In this document: positions 9,612 through 20,600 of the stretch, one piece after another | How positions within the stretch are numbered: the stretch's first letter is position 1 | How the letters are laid out: each line of letters starts with the position of its first letter | NCBI GenBank assembly: GCA_001598975.1 | Contig: BBXU01001769.1 | Span: 1-30,810, forward strand | From: Parachlorella kessleri | Taxonomy: Eukaryota > Chlorophyta > Trebouxiophyceae > Chlorellales > Chlorellaceae | Length of the DNA stretch: 30,810 nt | Direction: 5' to 3' | Program-made: the position numbers and the translations under genes | The notes under the pieces: model-generated | Databases searched by the model: none | Told to the model about the DNA's origin: nothing | Seen by the model: the letters and a program-made list of their open reading frames with translations, nothing else

Positions 9612-10465
9612 GGCTAAGGACAGTCCAAATTTGAGAGATAAATAATGGAGAGGCGACCTATAAGCCTAAGTGCCGGCTACAGGGCAGCTTTGCTGAGGGA
9701 TGCAGAATTTTAGCCCTTTTTGTCGGCTTGGGCCTTATAACTACCTTCCATGGCGGGCTGACAGCACCTCATGAAAGCGTGGCAGATCAGCAACAGCTGT
9801 GCACCAGATTTGGGCATACCATGCGAAAAAGTCTGTACCAACATCTGGAATACAAGAGTCGATCTGCCACCATTACATGAGCTTCTTTCAGCTCGCATGA
9901 AGCAGAGTAGCAGCCATCAGTTCGGCAATACCCATGTTAAACAATACCGGAAATTCTGGTCTCACACGGGTAAACTCCTATACACAAACGTGGAGGAGTT
10001 GTGGATTCCTTCCTTACCACAGGCTCCAGACAAACATTGGCAGCCCTCGGCTAAGGGTTGGGGGCCGGGCCATGGGCCAGCCAACTGCTTCATCACAGCC
10101 CTGCCTGTACCCACTACCTTTACGTACCAACAAATCTCAAAAATGGCAGTTGGTGCTACCTGTACATGCCTAGGAAGGCCGTATGCTTTGTCCCAGGTTC
10201 AAGCCGCAGCTGCCGGTGGTCTACTGCCACTTTCTCTTGGGTACAGCACCTCTACAACCACTAACAGGCCCTACACAAACTTTCACCAAAAGGAGCTGGC
10301 AAACTATTACAGCTGAATGCTGTCTCCAAGACTCAGGCCGCGAGGACCACTGCTGTCACCTATACGCCTGGCCTTCAGTTCCTCCAAACCAATTTGCTTG
10401 AAGCCTTGTGGCACCTGCAGAGCGGCAACAGGAAGCTGGTGACCAATGCATGTGATAATGAGCGG
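9612..10465. other. Intergenic region between ANKRD13-like and CCCH genes
   Basis: This is 854 bp between two co-oriented minus-strand genes: the 3' UTR of one and the promoter and 5' UTR of the other. A 181-codon open frame on the plus strand (9771-10316) has no recognisable domain and lies antisense to the expected 3' UTR. Confidence 0.55.
10307..10311 (-). promoter_or_regulatory. Candidate TGTAA poly(A) signal
   Basis: The plus-strand TTACA here reads TGTAA on the minus strand, about 155 bp after the proposed stop of the ANKRD13-like gene. Confidence 0.35.
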
Positions 10466-13400
10466 CTAGATGGCAGCCAGCCACGGAGCCACCTGCATCA
10501 AATTGCCCCGGGGAGCAGGGTAGCACAACCTTTCCATGCGCGCCTCTACCAACTAGCAGTGAAAGGGACGCTTAGCTCACTTCAGTAATGCCATGAGCAC
10601 AGAGTGAACGTGGGGCCTGAAAAGCAGCCCAATCATTGAAACCTGGAACGTCCTTAGCAGGCAGGGTGGCCAGCAGGTGCGGCTATGTACTAGAACTGGA
10701 TGGATCAAACAAAGACCAGTTCCAGTGGACGCCTGCCCGCCAGCCTAAACTGCACCGAGTTATGGTACTCGCCAACAAAATGCAACACGCACACAGCCCC
10801 GCTTGGGTGGGCAGAGAAGCTGAAGTCTCGTCAGGGACACCCACCTCGAAGCTGTCTAAAGCCAGCTCCCCGTCGCCTGCCGCGAGGTACCGGAACTTGC
10901 GGAAGCTGAGCAGCAGGTACACGGTCCACACAATGGGCACCTGCAGTGAAGGACGACGGTGAGAGCGAGGCAAGGGTGCCAGAGATGACTTGCATAGCAG
11001 TCTTTGCAGGCACAGCGTCTCTGACTATATGCCTACTATCGTGTTATTTGATATTCATCTGGTTCAGGGCTGCCACCATGCCCGGCCACAGCACTGGGCA
11101 ATCCCAGACAGAGACCGTCTGCACCGAGTGAAAGCCCCGTAGGACTCCAATGCAGCAGCCCACGTGCTTCATCCCGTGCTGCCAAATCAGCCCGGCAAAC
11201 AACTAACCAGGGAGGCACGCCGCAGCCAAGCCGTTCAGCTTCAGCCTCATTCTTGTTGCGGCGACAGTGTGCACACCTAGTCCAGTCTAGTCTAAAAGAG
11301 GACCGTCACCTGGCCGTGTGCGCACCCACCTGCACCTTGACGGGGAACAGGTTGTCCTGGGAGAAGCGCTGCATGAAGGCCGCCACCCGGCCCACGTGCT
11401 TGTTGGCGTTGCCTATCACGTCCAGCAGGGGCAGCAGCTGGCGCAGGTTGATGGGGAAGTCCTGCAGGCAGGCGGGGGGGCACGGGGGCGTCATCAGGAA
11501 CCTCACAGGTACCCAAACTTGCACAGGTACAAGCCCTTACAACGCACAAGTACCTCCAAGCGGCCGTGTTGGTTCAGCATCCATTGACTAGTGCATGCGC
11601 AGGTTGGACAAGCCAAGGGGCGGCAGCATGGTGTTGACTGCTGGCGGGCAACAGTCGCGCATGCTAATGCCCAGAGGCTGACATGGAGGCTGACATGTTG
11701 AGATGCAATGATCAGAGGTAGTCCCAGCCTCACAGCTGCCACAGCGGCAGCACCAACACTGGCAGCGGCCTAGGAGAAACTAAGCTCACCTGCGCCATCC
11801 AGCACTTGCCGGCAACCTTGCGGGGGGCGGGCTGCTTCTGCTGCTGCTGCTGCTCTGGCTGTGCGGCAGCTTTGGGGCTGCCATTGCCAGTGGCAATCAC
11901 GCCCTGCAAGGTAAAGGAGGCGCGCTCTTGGGAGGGGGCTAGGCAGTATATGTGCTTTGTGCTGCACCTAGGGCATCAGACAGCACAGGCAAACCGGCGG
12001 TTGCCGACCGAAAAGTTATGATTCTGGTGTGAGCAGCCCATCCGTTGGTTAAACCATATGCCCGCACAGTCATGTTTCTGTTAGCCACTGCCAGGCAGCA
12101 CACACATTGGTAGCCCAGCAACGCAGCAAGGTCCACTGATTCAGTCATCAATGCCTTCCCTGGGTGCATGTCCCTGGGTGCATGTAAGCCATGGTCAGCC
12201 ATGCGGTAGTCCCCAACGTGAGACGCCAGTGAAGAACCATGAGGTGCATATGTAACAGGCCAGTCACATGCCTAGCTAGCAAACCGCTGCCCGCTCGCCT
12301 GCAAAGACTCCACCGAGTCGCCTCGAGGGTGCATGCTGTGCGTGCTGCCTGCGGTGAGGGCGGCCTTGGAGGAGGCGGGCGGGGGCGCCGTGGGGTCCAG
12401 GGGGATTTCCTCGGTTTCATCCTCTGGGAGGGGGGTTTCCAGGTACCCCTGCCAGCTCACACTGTCGGGCAGCTTCACCTTGGGCTTGTGGTGGGCAACA
12501 GCGACCAGCTTGCCGGTGCACTCGTAGACCTGCCGGGGGACCATGCAAGGTGTACACAGCTACTTCATCCACGTCACCACTACTTCTTCGTCATCTTTAC
12601 ATGACAGCTGCGGAGCACCCGTACATTTGCATGCAGGTACGAACAGAATGGGGAGCAAGGCATTTGACCCCTTAAAGTAGCCCCAGCCTAAGTGCACCAG
12701 TGGAGGCTGGCCACTCAACGCCAGACAGGCTGGCCAGCACGTACCCACACATTCATTCTGTCCCAGCCCAGCCATCACCTACCCCAACAAGATACGCACT
12801 TCTACCCATGGGTGCGAACCAGCGCATGTCCCCATTTATGCACTTTTGCAGTTTTTCACAACGCCGGCATAAATCTATGCCATACCCGAACCCACCTGGG
12901 TGTTCCAGCCTTCCACCTTCTCCGTTGCCGGCCTGCCCAGCCACGTCTTGCCCTGCTGGAAGCTCAGCTCGCTGGTTTTCCACTTCACCTTGGAGGCGCC
13001 CTCCTCAAGCAGCTCACGCACCTGTTGGGGCGAAAGTAAGAGGCTGTGGTGGGCAGGAGAAGGGGTGGGGTTGCACGCCAAACACAGGCAGGGGCAGGGG
13101 TGTATGCTGGCTTGGATATGCGACCATGGGGCATGCGGTTGGTTATGCGGCCACGGGGCATGCGGGCACCTGGACTTCATACACATGCGCGTGGTGGGAT
13201 CAATTGCCAGTGGAGGAAGCAAAGCAGGCTCACAAGCCCAGTTGGTTTCTGAAGTGGGTTTGAGGTGGTTGCCTCGACTACACCCACCCACCCACCCACC
13301 ACCACAACATGTCAGAGAACCTTCCCATAGTATGCCAGGACCCCACCACCCCCATGCTTGCGCATGGCACTAAATTCCAGCACCCGCCCACCTCCTTGTC

Positions 13401-16400
13401 GATGTCTCTAGGCTTCTTCTTGCGCTCCGCCGTGAGATCCACCCACTGCTGGGCTGTGTGATCCACAAACAGCAGCGACACGGGCGTTGCAGAGGCATCC
13501 ACCAGAAGGCTGCAACAGGGGAGACACAGCAAGCCCCCGTGGCGCCACATGCAAGCAAGGATACTCCCACACACACCCCGGAGGTAATTGGCACCAGGCA
13601 GACGTAAAGAGCACAGCACCAGGCTTGTAGTACATGTGCACAAAGAGGCATGCAACCCCCACGAGCAGCTCACCACGCATGAAACGCCACACACACTGGG
13701 AATCAACTGCAACGGTGTCATAGCCTTTGGACTGTCCAGCTCTGCCACAGGGAGTTACCCCGCGGGGTACAGCAGCAGCAGCAGCAGCAGGGCGCAGCTC
13801 ACCTGAAGCTGCCCCGCTTCCAGGTAGGCAGCAGGGTGTGTGCCTCGTGGTCGATCCCCATCAGGGTGCCGTCCACCCTCAGCCGAGTCCCCACCTGCAG
13901 GCAGGGCAAGGCAGCTCAGAGTGACATACCAGGGCGTAACCAGCTCGCCACATCCCAGGCCCCACCCAGTAGTTACATGTGGTGCGTCCAGAGACCTGCA
14001 ACGTCATGCTTTAGGTAAGTATTAGGTCGGCCAGGCCCCGGGCCTGCACTCAGCGATGCACCGCTGTCTGGCTAAACACTGAGGCCTTTTAGGGACAGGT
14101 CACCAATCACTCCCATTTCTACAGGCCGCCCGGTCCCTTGGCACCGCATGAGCAATGCGAGCACCGACCACCTTAGGTCGCAAGGTTAGCATAACTTGCC
14201 TTATGCAAGGTGTAGGTGTCATCTGGTGCGTATCTCCGCAGCAGCAGCCCAAACAGTGGCGACCCCAGCTCCCACCGCAGCTGCGTCCACAAAAGCACAT
14301 GGCACACTTGGTTGCTGCTGTTGCTGCTGCTGCCAAGTCTGCTAGGTCTTGGCTGCTAATGCTGCTCTTGCAGTCACACACCTAACTGCGCATTGCAGAA
14401 GCTGGGCCCTCCAAACTATGCTTCCCCATGCTAGCATACCCCAGCAGGCACCATGCAGCACTGTGTGCCTGCTCATGCTGATCCTTCCTGCTGAGGCATG
14501 GCTTGACCCATGCCTCATCTCATCCACTACTAACAGACTGGGGCAGCAGCCTTTCCAGGGCCCAAGAACGCTCTCTGCTTCCTCTTCTCTCACCTGCATC
14601 GCAAAGTCCCCCATCTCCGTCATCACCCCCAGCAGTTGCTGCTTCTTCTCCTTGATCTGCCGCTTGGTGTCTGCCAGCAGCCAGCTGCAGCAGCATAAGG
14701 GGGGCGCATCCCTAGGAGTAAGGATGCCACGCGGCTGCGACGCTTGTTGGTACTACGCTCATCACTGCTTGCATACAGCTTCCCTCTGTGCTTACCCAGG
14801 GCCCACACTCCCTAAAGAGAGGCACCCCGCGAACACTGCAGCCAAAAGGAAGAGAGTATGTGTTTGCAGCGCAGTATGCGGCTCCAATACCAGTCATGGT
14901 TTTGGATGGGTGGGTGGGGGTGGGGTGGGGGTGGGGGGTGCTGCTAGCTAAGGCCTGTTGGCCAACCAGCATCACCAACAGAGGCCCGACTCTTCGGCCG
15001 CACCACCAGCCCTACACATACCAGCTCAACCGACTGAGGCCAAGGCAGCCAAACGTGACGTCATCGTCTGCTCCGGTCTCTGGCTGTGCAGCACGCACGA
15101 GCAGCAGGCCTGTACACTCCCCACCCCCGCCCCCTGCCCCTTTGGTAAGCCTGGGCTACCTGTACAGCAGCTTGGCCATAGCGGCATCCCGGAGTGCAAT
15201 AGCCTCGTCTATGGCAGTCCACCGCTGGCGGTTCTTGAAGTCCGGCGGGATGCCCCCGTCCATCAGCACCTGGGCCGCCTCCCGGTGGCCAAGCAGCACC
15301 GCCACGTGCAGAGCCTGCACATCACGGCAAGCAGCTGGGAGGGTGGTGATGATGTATTAGGTCATCATGTGAGAGTCATGGCCTGGGTAGTTGTGTGGAG
15401 CATCGCAGCTGGCACACCGCAGTAGTGGGGCTGGTGTGCTCCGGGACACATGGTGCCCACCCTAAACCAGGCTCAGAAGGGTGGTGTAGAAATTTGGGCT
15501 CGTAGGCCAAGATACCAAGCCCACAACTAAGATGCCTCCAGCCTCAATCCCAGCCAACACCGGCAAAGCACGGTGCAGCTACGGGAACCCACAGCGCCTA
15601 CTACCCGGCCCGCTGATGCCTACGAAGCAGCCGCTCCTACCTACCTAGAGGCGCGAGGATTTCCACCAGCTACCACCAGCACCCCATGAACTGCCGCGTC
15701 CTTAGGAGGGAGACAGGAAGTGCACAAAAGCCCCCCCGGCCAGGGGAGGTAATCAAAGGCGAGCGGGCTTTCCACTCACAGTGTTGCCTTGGGGGTCCAG
15801 GGCCAGCTTCTCTTCCGCGCTGAGCCTTCCAAGAAGCCGCTTGAGTGCTTCCAAGTCCTTCTCAAAAGCGGCCCTGCATGTGCAGGAGCAGCAGCAGCAG
15901 CAGCAGCAGCACACGTGTATGAGAGCCCTGTCCACCAACAAGCCTCCCTTGCTCATGCGCCCCATGGACGGATCTCTGGTGCCGCCATGCAAGGAATCGG
16001 GCCAAGGGATTCACTTTGACGGTCTGTTGCTGTCCTCTGCAGGGGTGGCCTTCGTCTCAAATGCATGCTCGCACCCAATACAGTGTGCTGCCGCCTGTGT
16101 CAAAGGCACTGGTGTCAGCGAAACTGGTTCCCAGGCCACCGCGTGCTGTTACACGGACAGAGGCTTTCCAACGGCAATATGTCCACTTCCAGCGGAGCAC
16201 ATGACCCAGCGGAGCTCATGACAACTGGCATAGTACCCCAAAACAAACTGCAGGGCCTTGCCAAGCTTTTAGCAGCAGCTGCCCGCACCTGTGCAAAGGG
16301 AAGCCTTCGGCCGCACTACGTCTTGATAGCCTGGGCTGCGCATCTTGCTCTTCCACTCCAGAGAGCTGACGGTGCAAGACTTGCTCTGCAAGGTGAACCA

Positions 16401-16533
16401 AAGGCAGGCTGCGGTAATTTCGACCTCAGCAAGGTCGCAATGCGCTGTAGAAACGCTTACCTGCGCCTCCAGCGCTGCTCAGAGCTTCTACAACGTCATC
16501 TTCATCTTTGCTAGAAAACAAGCGTTTCAACAT
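10466..16533 (-). CDS. Ankyrin-repeat / GPCR-chaperone domain protein (ANKRD13-like)
   Basis: Exons: 16533-16461, 16385-16289, 15873-15780, 15314-15160, 14684-14594, 14280-14200, 13894-13803, 13509-13392, 13021-12896, 12529-12299, 11903-11790, 11461-11330, 10940-10845 and a tentative last one 10492-10466. Phases agree throughout, giving about 508 aa. Ankyrin repeats come first (GFPLHRAAFEKDLEALKRLL, DPQGNTALHVAVLLGHREAA, RWTAIDEAIALRDAAMAKLL). The GPCR-chaperone domain follows (YAPDDTYTLHK, LRVDGTLMGIDHE, LLFVDHTAQQWVDLT, then DFPINLRQLLPLLDVI, NLFPVKVQVPIVW, FRKFRYL). Order and spacing resemble human ANKRD13C, an ER protein that aids GPCR biogenesis; no ubiquitin-interacting motifs are seen. 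A polyQ stretch lies in exon 11. The intron after exon 6 uses a GC donor. Exon 10 may instead end at 12314 with a GT donor (15 nt shorter, same phase). The last 27-nt exon (VAPWLAAI, stop) is the weakest part. Confidence 0.85.
12157..12184. repeat. Perfect 14-bp tandem duplication
   Basis: TCCCTGGGTGCATG occurs twice back to back, within the intron between exons 10 and 11 of the ANKRD13-like gene. Confidence 0.85.
13117..13166. repeat. Imperfect direct repeat, 27-bp spacing
   Basis: Two 23-bp copies (13117-13139 and 13144-13166) agree at 20 positions, with shared core GGGGCATGCGG. They are intronic, in the ANKRD13-like gene between exons 8 and 9. Confidence 0.75.
13771..13791. repeat. CAG/CTG trinucleotide repeat
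   Basis: A run of about seven CAG units on the plus strand starts a few bases inside the intron after exon 7 of the ANKRD13-like gene, so it sits next to the splice donor at 13802. Confidence 0.85.
14907..14939 (+). repeat. G-rich tract, potential G-quadruplex
   Basis: Several runs of three to six G in close succession on the plus strand. It is intronic in the minus-strand ANKRD13-like gene, so the transcript carries the C-rich complement. Confidence 0.6.
15888..15911. repeat. CAG/CTG trinucleotide repeat
   Basis: About eight CAG units on the plus strand lie 15 bp upstream of the acceptor of ANKRD13-like exon 3. In the transcript this gives CUG repeats where a polypyrimidine tract would normally be. 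Confidence 0.85.
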
Positions 16534-17600
16534 GGTACCGCAGCGCAACCAATCAACAAGTATTCTTGGCCAGCACGTTTAGAGAACCAAGCCAAGGCTG
16601 TGTGGAAAGGATTACACGAGCGCGACTGGCTGGAAAAGAAGATTTCTTCGGCAAATGATGGTGACACTCCACGCCAGGCTGGACGGGCGCCACGACACGG
16701 CAGCTTCACATGATTATTTAGGAAGTAACGCAAGGATGATGGATGATTTCAGAAGGGACCAATATCAGGGTTATTTATTGAGGGTACGGAATACGACGGC
16801 TCGGAAGGAAAAGGCTGCAAGTGAACGAGCCTCGCCTGGTTCACAGAGCGGCCGTGACTGCGAAACCAGTGTGTCAACTATAGCAGTCGGTTATATCTGG
16901 GCCGGCCAGGGAACCACTTGGTGTACCCGTTTTCAAGATAGCACCCTGTTGTTCTAAGTGAGCTGCCTGCCAATGGCAAACCTGAGTAGCTTTTGATTGA
17001 GCCACAGCCTATGACACTCCCCTGATACATTCTTTGGACTTCGACATAATTTTAAAACAGTCCCGAGCCACACTTGGTGTCCTAGCACCAGTGTAATGTC
17101 CCATGAAACGAGCATAAGGAGGGCAGGCTGTCGGCCAACACGCACATGTTTGCTATCCGCCTACGGTACGCACAACACAATGTAACCACCCGCCAGACTA
17201 GCACCCCTGCAGACAGGAATATCTCTGCCACAACTAAGCTGGCCACCCAACCATGCATCCTGCAGTTCTACAACAGCGCACCTACAGATCACAAAGAGCA
17301 CATCGCCTCCTGCCTGCTACATGGCCTCTACGTTACATCTCAACAGGACCTCTGCAGTGCAGGCAGAGGCATTGAGGAGTCCTACCTGCCTTCCCAGCAA
17401 CCCCTTCGCTCATGCATCTACTCATCCTCTCCAGCGATTCTCTACACCAGCCAGCTTGCGGGCTTAGCATCACCAGGTCACGGCGGGTAGAACGGGCGTT
17501 CTCCAAGCGCACTGCCAAGCTGCAGAACGTCGGAGGGCCGGCCCTGCGCCCACACCTTGCTCATGCCGCCCCAGCCTCTGACGAATGCCCTGCCTCCTCC
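16534..17600. other. Intergenic region between MAP70-like and ANKRD13-like genes
   Basis: This holds about 1.07 kb between the stop codon of the MAP70-like gene and the start of the ANKRD13-like gene, both on the minus strand. It should contain the 3' UTR of the first and the promoter of the second. Short open frames on both strands lack domain content. Confidence 0.55.
17333..17337 (-). promoter_or_regulatory. Candidate TGTAA poly(A) signal
   Basis: The minus strand reads TGTAA about 265 bp after the MAP70-like stop codon, a plausible distance for a green-algal 3' UTR. Confidence 0.4.
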
Positions 17601-20600
17601 CTAGGAGGACAGCACATTCTCCTCCACGGTGCTGGCCCGCGCGCTGTCGCGGCGCTTGGACAGCGTGAAGGGCAGCTGCAGGGGCAGCTTCCCCTTGGGC
17701 CCGCCACCAACCCCCTCCTCGGGGCCTGCATGCACGGGCGGCGACCGGGCAGTGGCGGCTGCCGCGCCTGTGCACACATACTGGCATAGCTAGGACCAGC
17801 TTTCCACTGCAACTGTCTGGGGGGGGCATTTTGGTGACACCAATAGTCGGTACGGGCGGTACCGAGGCTGCACAAAGGGCCATGGAATACACAGCGCGGC
17901 ATTGCGGAGGCGGCAGGCATAGCATGCTGGTAGCTAGCCTGTGCATTGGCACGTCAGCTACCAGAAGCTGGCATCCATCCAACCATGTCACACGTGTGTC
18001 ACGAGCTGACCCATGATGCAAGGCTCAGGAGCAGACAAGGTCAGCAACAGAAACTGCGTAGTGAGGCACGAGGGGCACAACCGTTCACTCACCATGGCTG
18101 CTGCTGGGGCTGCCCAGTGACTCCTTGAAGCCCTTAGCAGCCTGCACAAGCGCAGCACGGGTACCTGAGTCAGTCTTTGATCGACCACTTGTGTACATAT
18201 CCCTCCAAGCTTCAGATACAATCTTAAATGTGCAGGCCCTGCATGTTCTTCAGAAAACAAGCTTGTTCCAAGCGCGCATGCCAGCAAGTAAGCCCTTGGC
18301 GCACAACTTGTCCAGTGAGTACCACGCCATACTTCGGTGACATACAAGCCGAGGACATGCCAGCTGCTGCTAGTGTGACTCTCAACAATTAGCCCATCCA
18401 TACATCCGGCAAGTGACACTGTCGCTGACCTGGCCAAGCTTGCCCCCCCCACAGGACCTTCTGACACTCTTCTTACCTGTCACCGCTGCCTTACGCCAAC
18501 CGTGTGAGCAGCTTTGCAAGCAAGTCACTTTGGCCCCTCGCCTGCCCCTCCCCCCCCCCCACCCACACACCCCCACCCACACCGCCTCCCTGTCCCCTTC
18601 TAAGCCGAGCTATGGCCTCCTTCTTAAAACCTAGGGTTAGGGTTAGTGTGGGTTTAGGGTAAACCCCCGATGCATGAGGGCCTTCCTGAGCATCCCATCT
18701 GAGCAGAGGTGCTTTCCTGGAAGAGGAGCCGCCAAGCCAGCCAGCCAGCAGCTTGGCAGCTCTGGTCCTCACCCAACAGCACCCGCACCTGCGTGAGCGT
18801 CTTCTTGAGCATCTTGGTGGGCGACTTCTTCTTCTGCGCCACCTTGGCGCGCAGCTGGACAATCTCCGTCAGCAGCGCCGTCTCGCGCTCCTCGTGCTCC
18901 GCCTCCTGCTTCACCAACTCGTTCTTCAGGGCGGCCACCTGCAAGAGGCAGTAGCGACAGGAGCTGTGTCTGAGAGCAAGCTGAACTGAGGCAGCACCTC
19001 ATGCCTCCTGCTGGCTGCTCCATCACGGCTTGAGGGCAGCCACCTGCCGAGGAGGACAAACATGGAGAGCAGCCGCATAATGCGTCAAGTAATTCAGGGC
19101 AGACTGGGGATGAGACATCCCCAACTGGGCTATGCCTATGCCCAGGGCTGCCGACTGACTAGAGAAAACACCTTCACACCTAGCAGTGTGGTAAACTTAC
19201 ACCCCCCTACCAGTCGCCAGCCAGCAGGATACGCCTTGCTACGCGCTTGCGCGCTGCCCAAGCACACCCCTGCAGCAGCACACCCACCATGCACATCGCC
19301 TGTCCCAGCCCCAGACCGGCGCCCACCCACCGACCCACCCACCCGCATGGACATCTCGTTCATTTCATCCAGCCGCGCCGCCACCGCCTCCGCGGACAGC
19401 TTAGCTGCCTCCAGGCTGCCCATCTCGCTGCGCAGCCGGTCGGCGGCGGCCTCGCGGTCCACCATCTGCGTGCCACCCACCCACCACCAGCAGCAGGTAA
19501 CTTCACACGTCCTCAAGGTGCTCTCAGGCTGGCGAAGGGGCAGGAAACCCGGAGTGCAGGAGCGTTCCACCCACGGGGTAGAGGCAGCAGCCAGCCACCT
19601 CGTGGCTTCAAAAAGCAGTCGGTTACAGGGGCCGGAGCCAGCTGCTGCTCCCCTACCACCAGCCGTCCCAGGCTGCCCAACGGGAGATGTTCTGCGCTGT
19701 GCTGGGACCGGCCGCATACCTCCTTGCCGAGCCGCGCCATCTCCGCCTTGAGCCCCGCCGTCATCTCATCAAACAGCGCGCCGTCGTCGCGCTCCGCCCC
19801 CTCGCGCTTCTCCGCCTCGCGCCGCTCCAGCAGCCGCTCCACCAGCGCCGCCAGCGCCTCGGGGGACATGCCGGGGGGCGCCGAGGAGGCGCCGGCGGCG
19901 CGGCGGGCTCGCGCCGCGGCCTTGGCGGAGGCCAGGGCCAGCCCTGCTTGTGTGGCGGGGCTGCTGCCGTTGGCGTCGTCCGCGAGGTCTGCAAAGCCAG
20001 TGCCCAACGACACGATGGGCAGACAGGCGCACATGGCAAAGAGAAGGCCCAGCCCTGCTGCCGCCCCCAGCTGAAGCGGGGCTGCCGTGGCTAGCCTGCC
20101 AGCCAGGTGCTGCGTTGACAAACTATGCTCCCGCGCCACTCACACACCAGGTCAGCCTGTCTCACGAGCCAGGGCAGAAGCGAGGGGGGGAACCCAGGGG
20201 TATGCTGGGTGGACAGGCACCTCCAAAACCTTCCAGGGACGCCAAGAGCAGACCAAGGGTGCACCTTCTGCCTCGCCATTCAGAAGCTCCAGGTGGTCGC
20301 CATCAGAGTCCGAGTCCTCACCCTGCCCCAAGGCTTCCAGGCCTGGCAGCTCACGCGGGGTGACCTGCAAGCAGAGCGTGGCCTTTTCTTCCTGTGCCCC
20401 CCAAGGGATTAGTTTGTGGGCCAAGCGCAGCGCTCGACACTCGCGAGATTAGCTGCAGCGGTGGCTATTTGTCGGCCGGCGAAGATGTGTCGATGCGCAT
20501 GTAGATGACTGGCAGCATGCAAGGTACGGGGCCAAGTCCAACAGACCACCCACCGGGCTGGCAGCCTGCAGCAGGTCGCCCACATGGCCAGCAGGCTCAG

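Noticed and set aside
9771..10316. 181-codon open frame on the plus strand
   Set aside because: No recognisable domain or coding bias; it sits antisense to the expected 3' UTR of the ANKRD13-like gene.
10582..10633. Alternative last exon of the ANKRD13-like gene after TTTTCAG
   Set aside because: In phase it gives APRSLCAHGITEVS and a stop, which fits the expected FEVP-like ending less well than the exon at 10492-10466; neither is proven.
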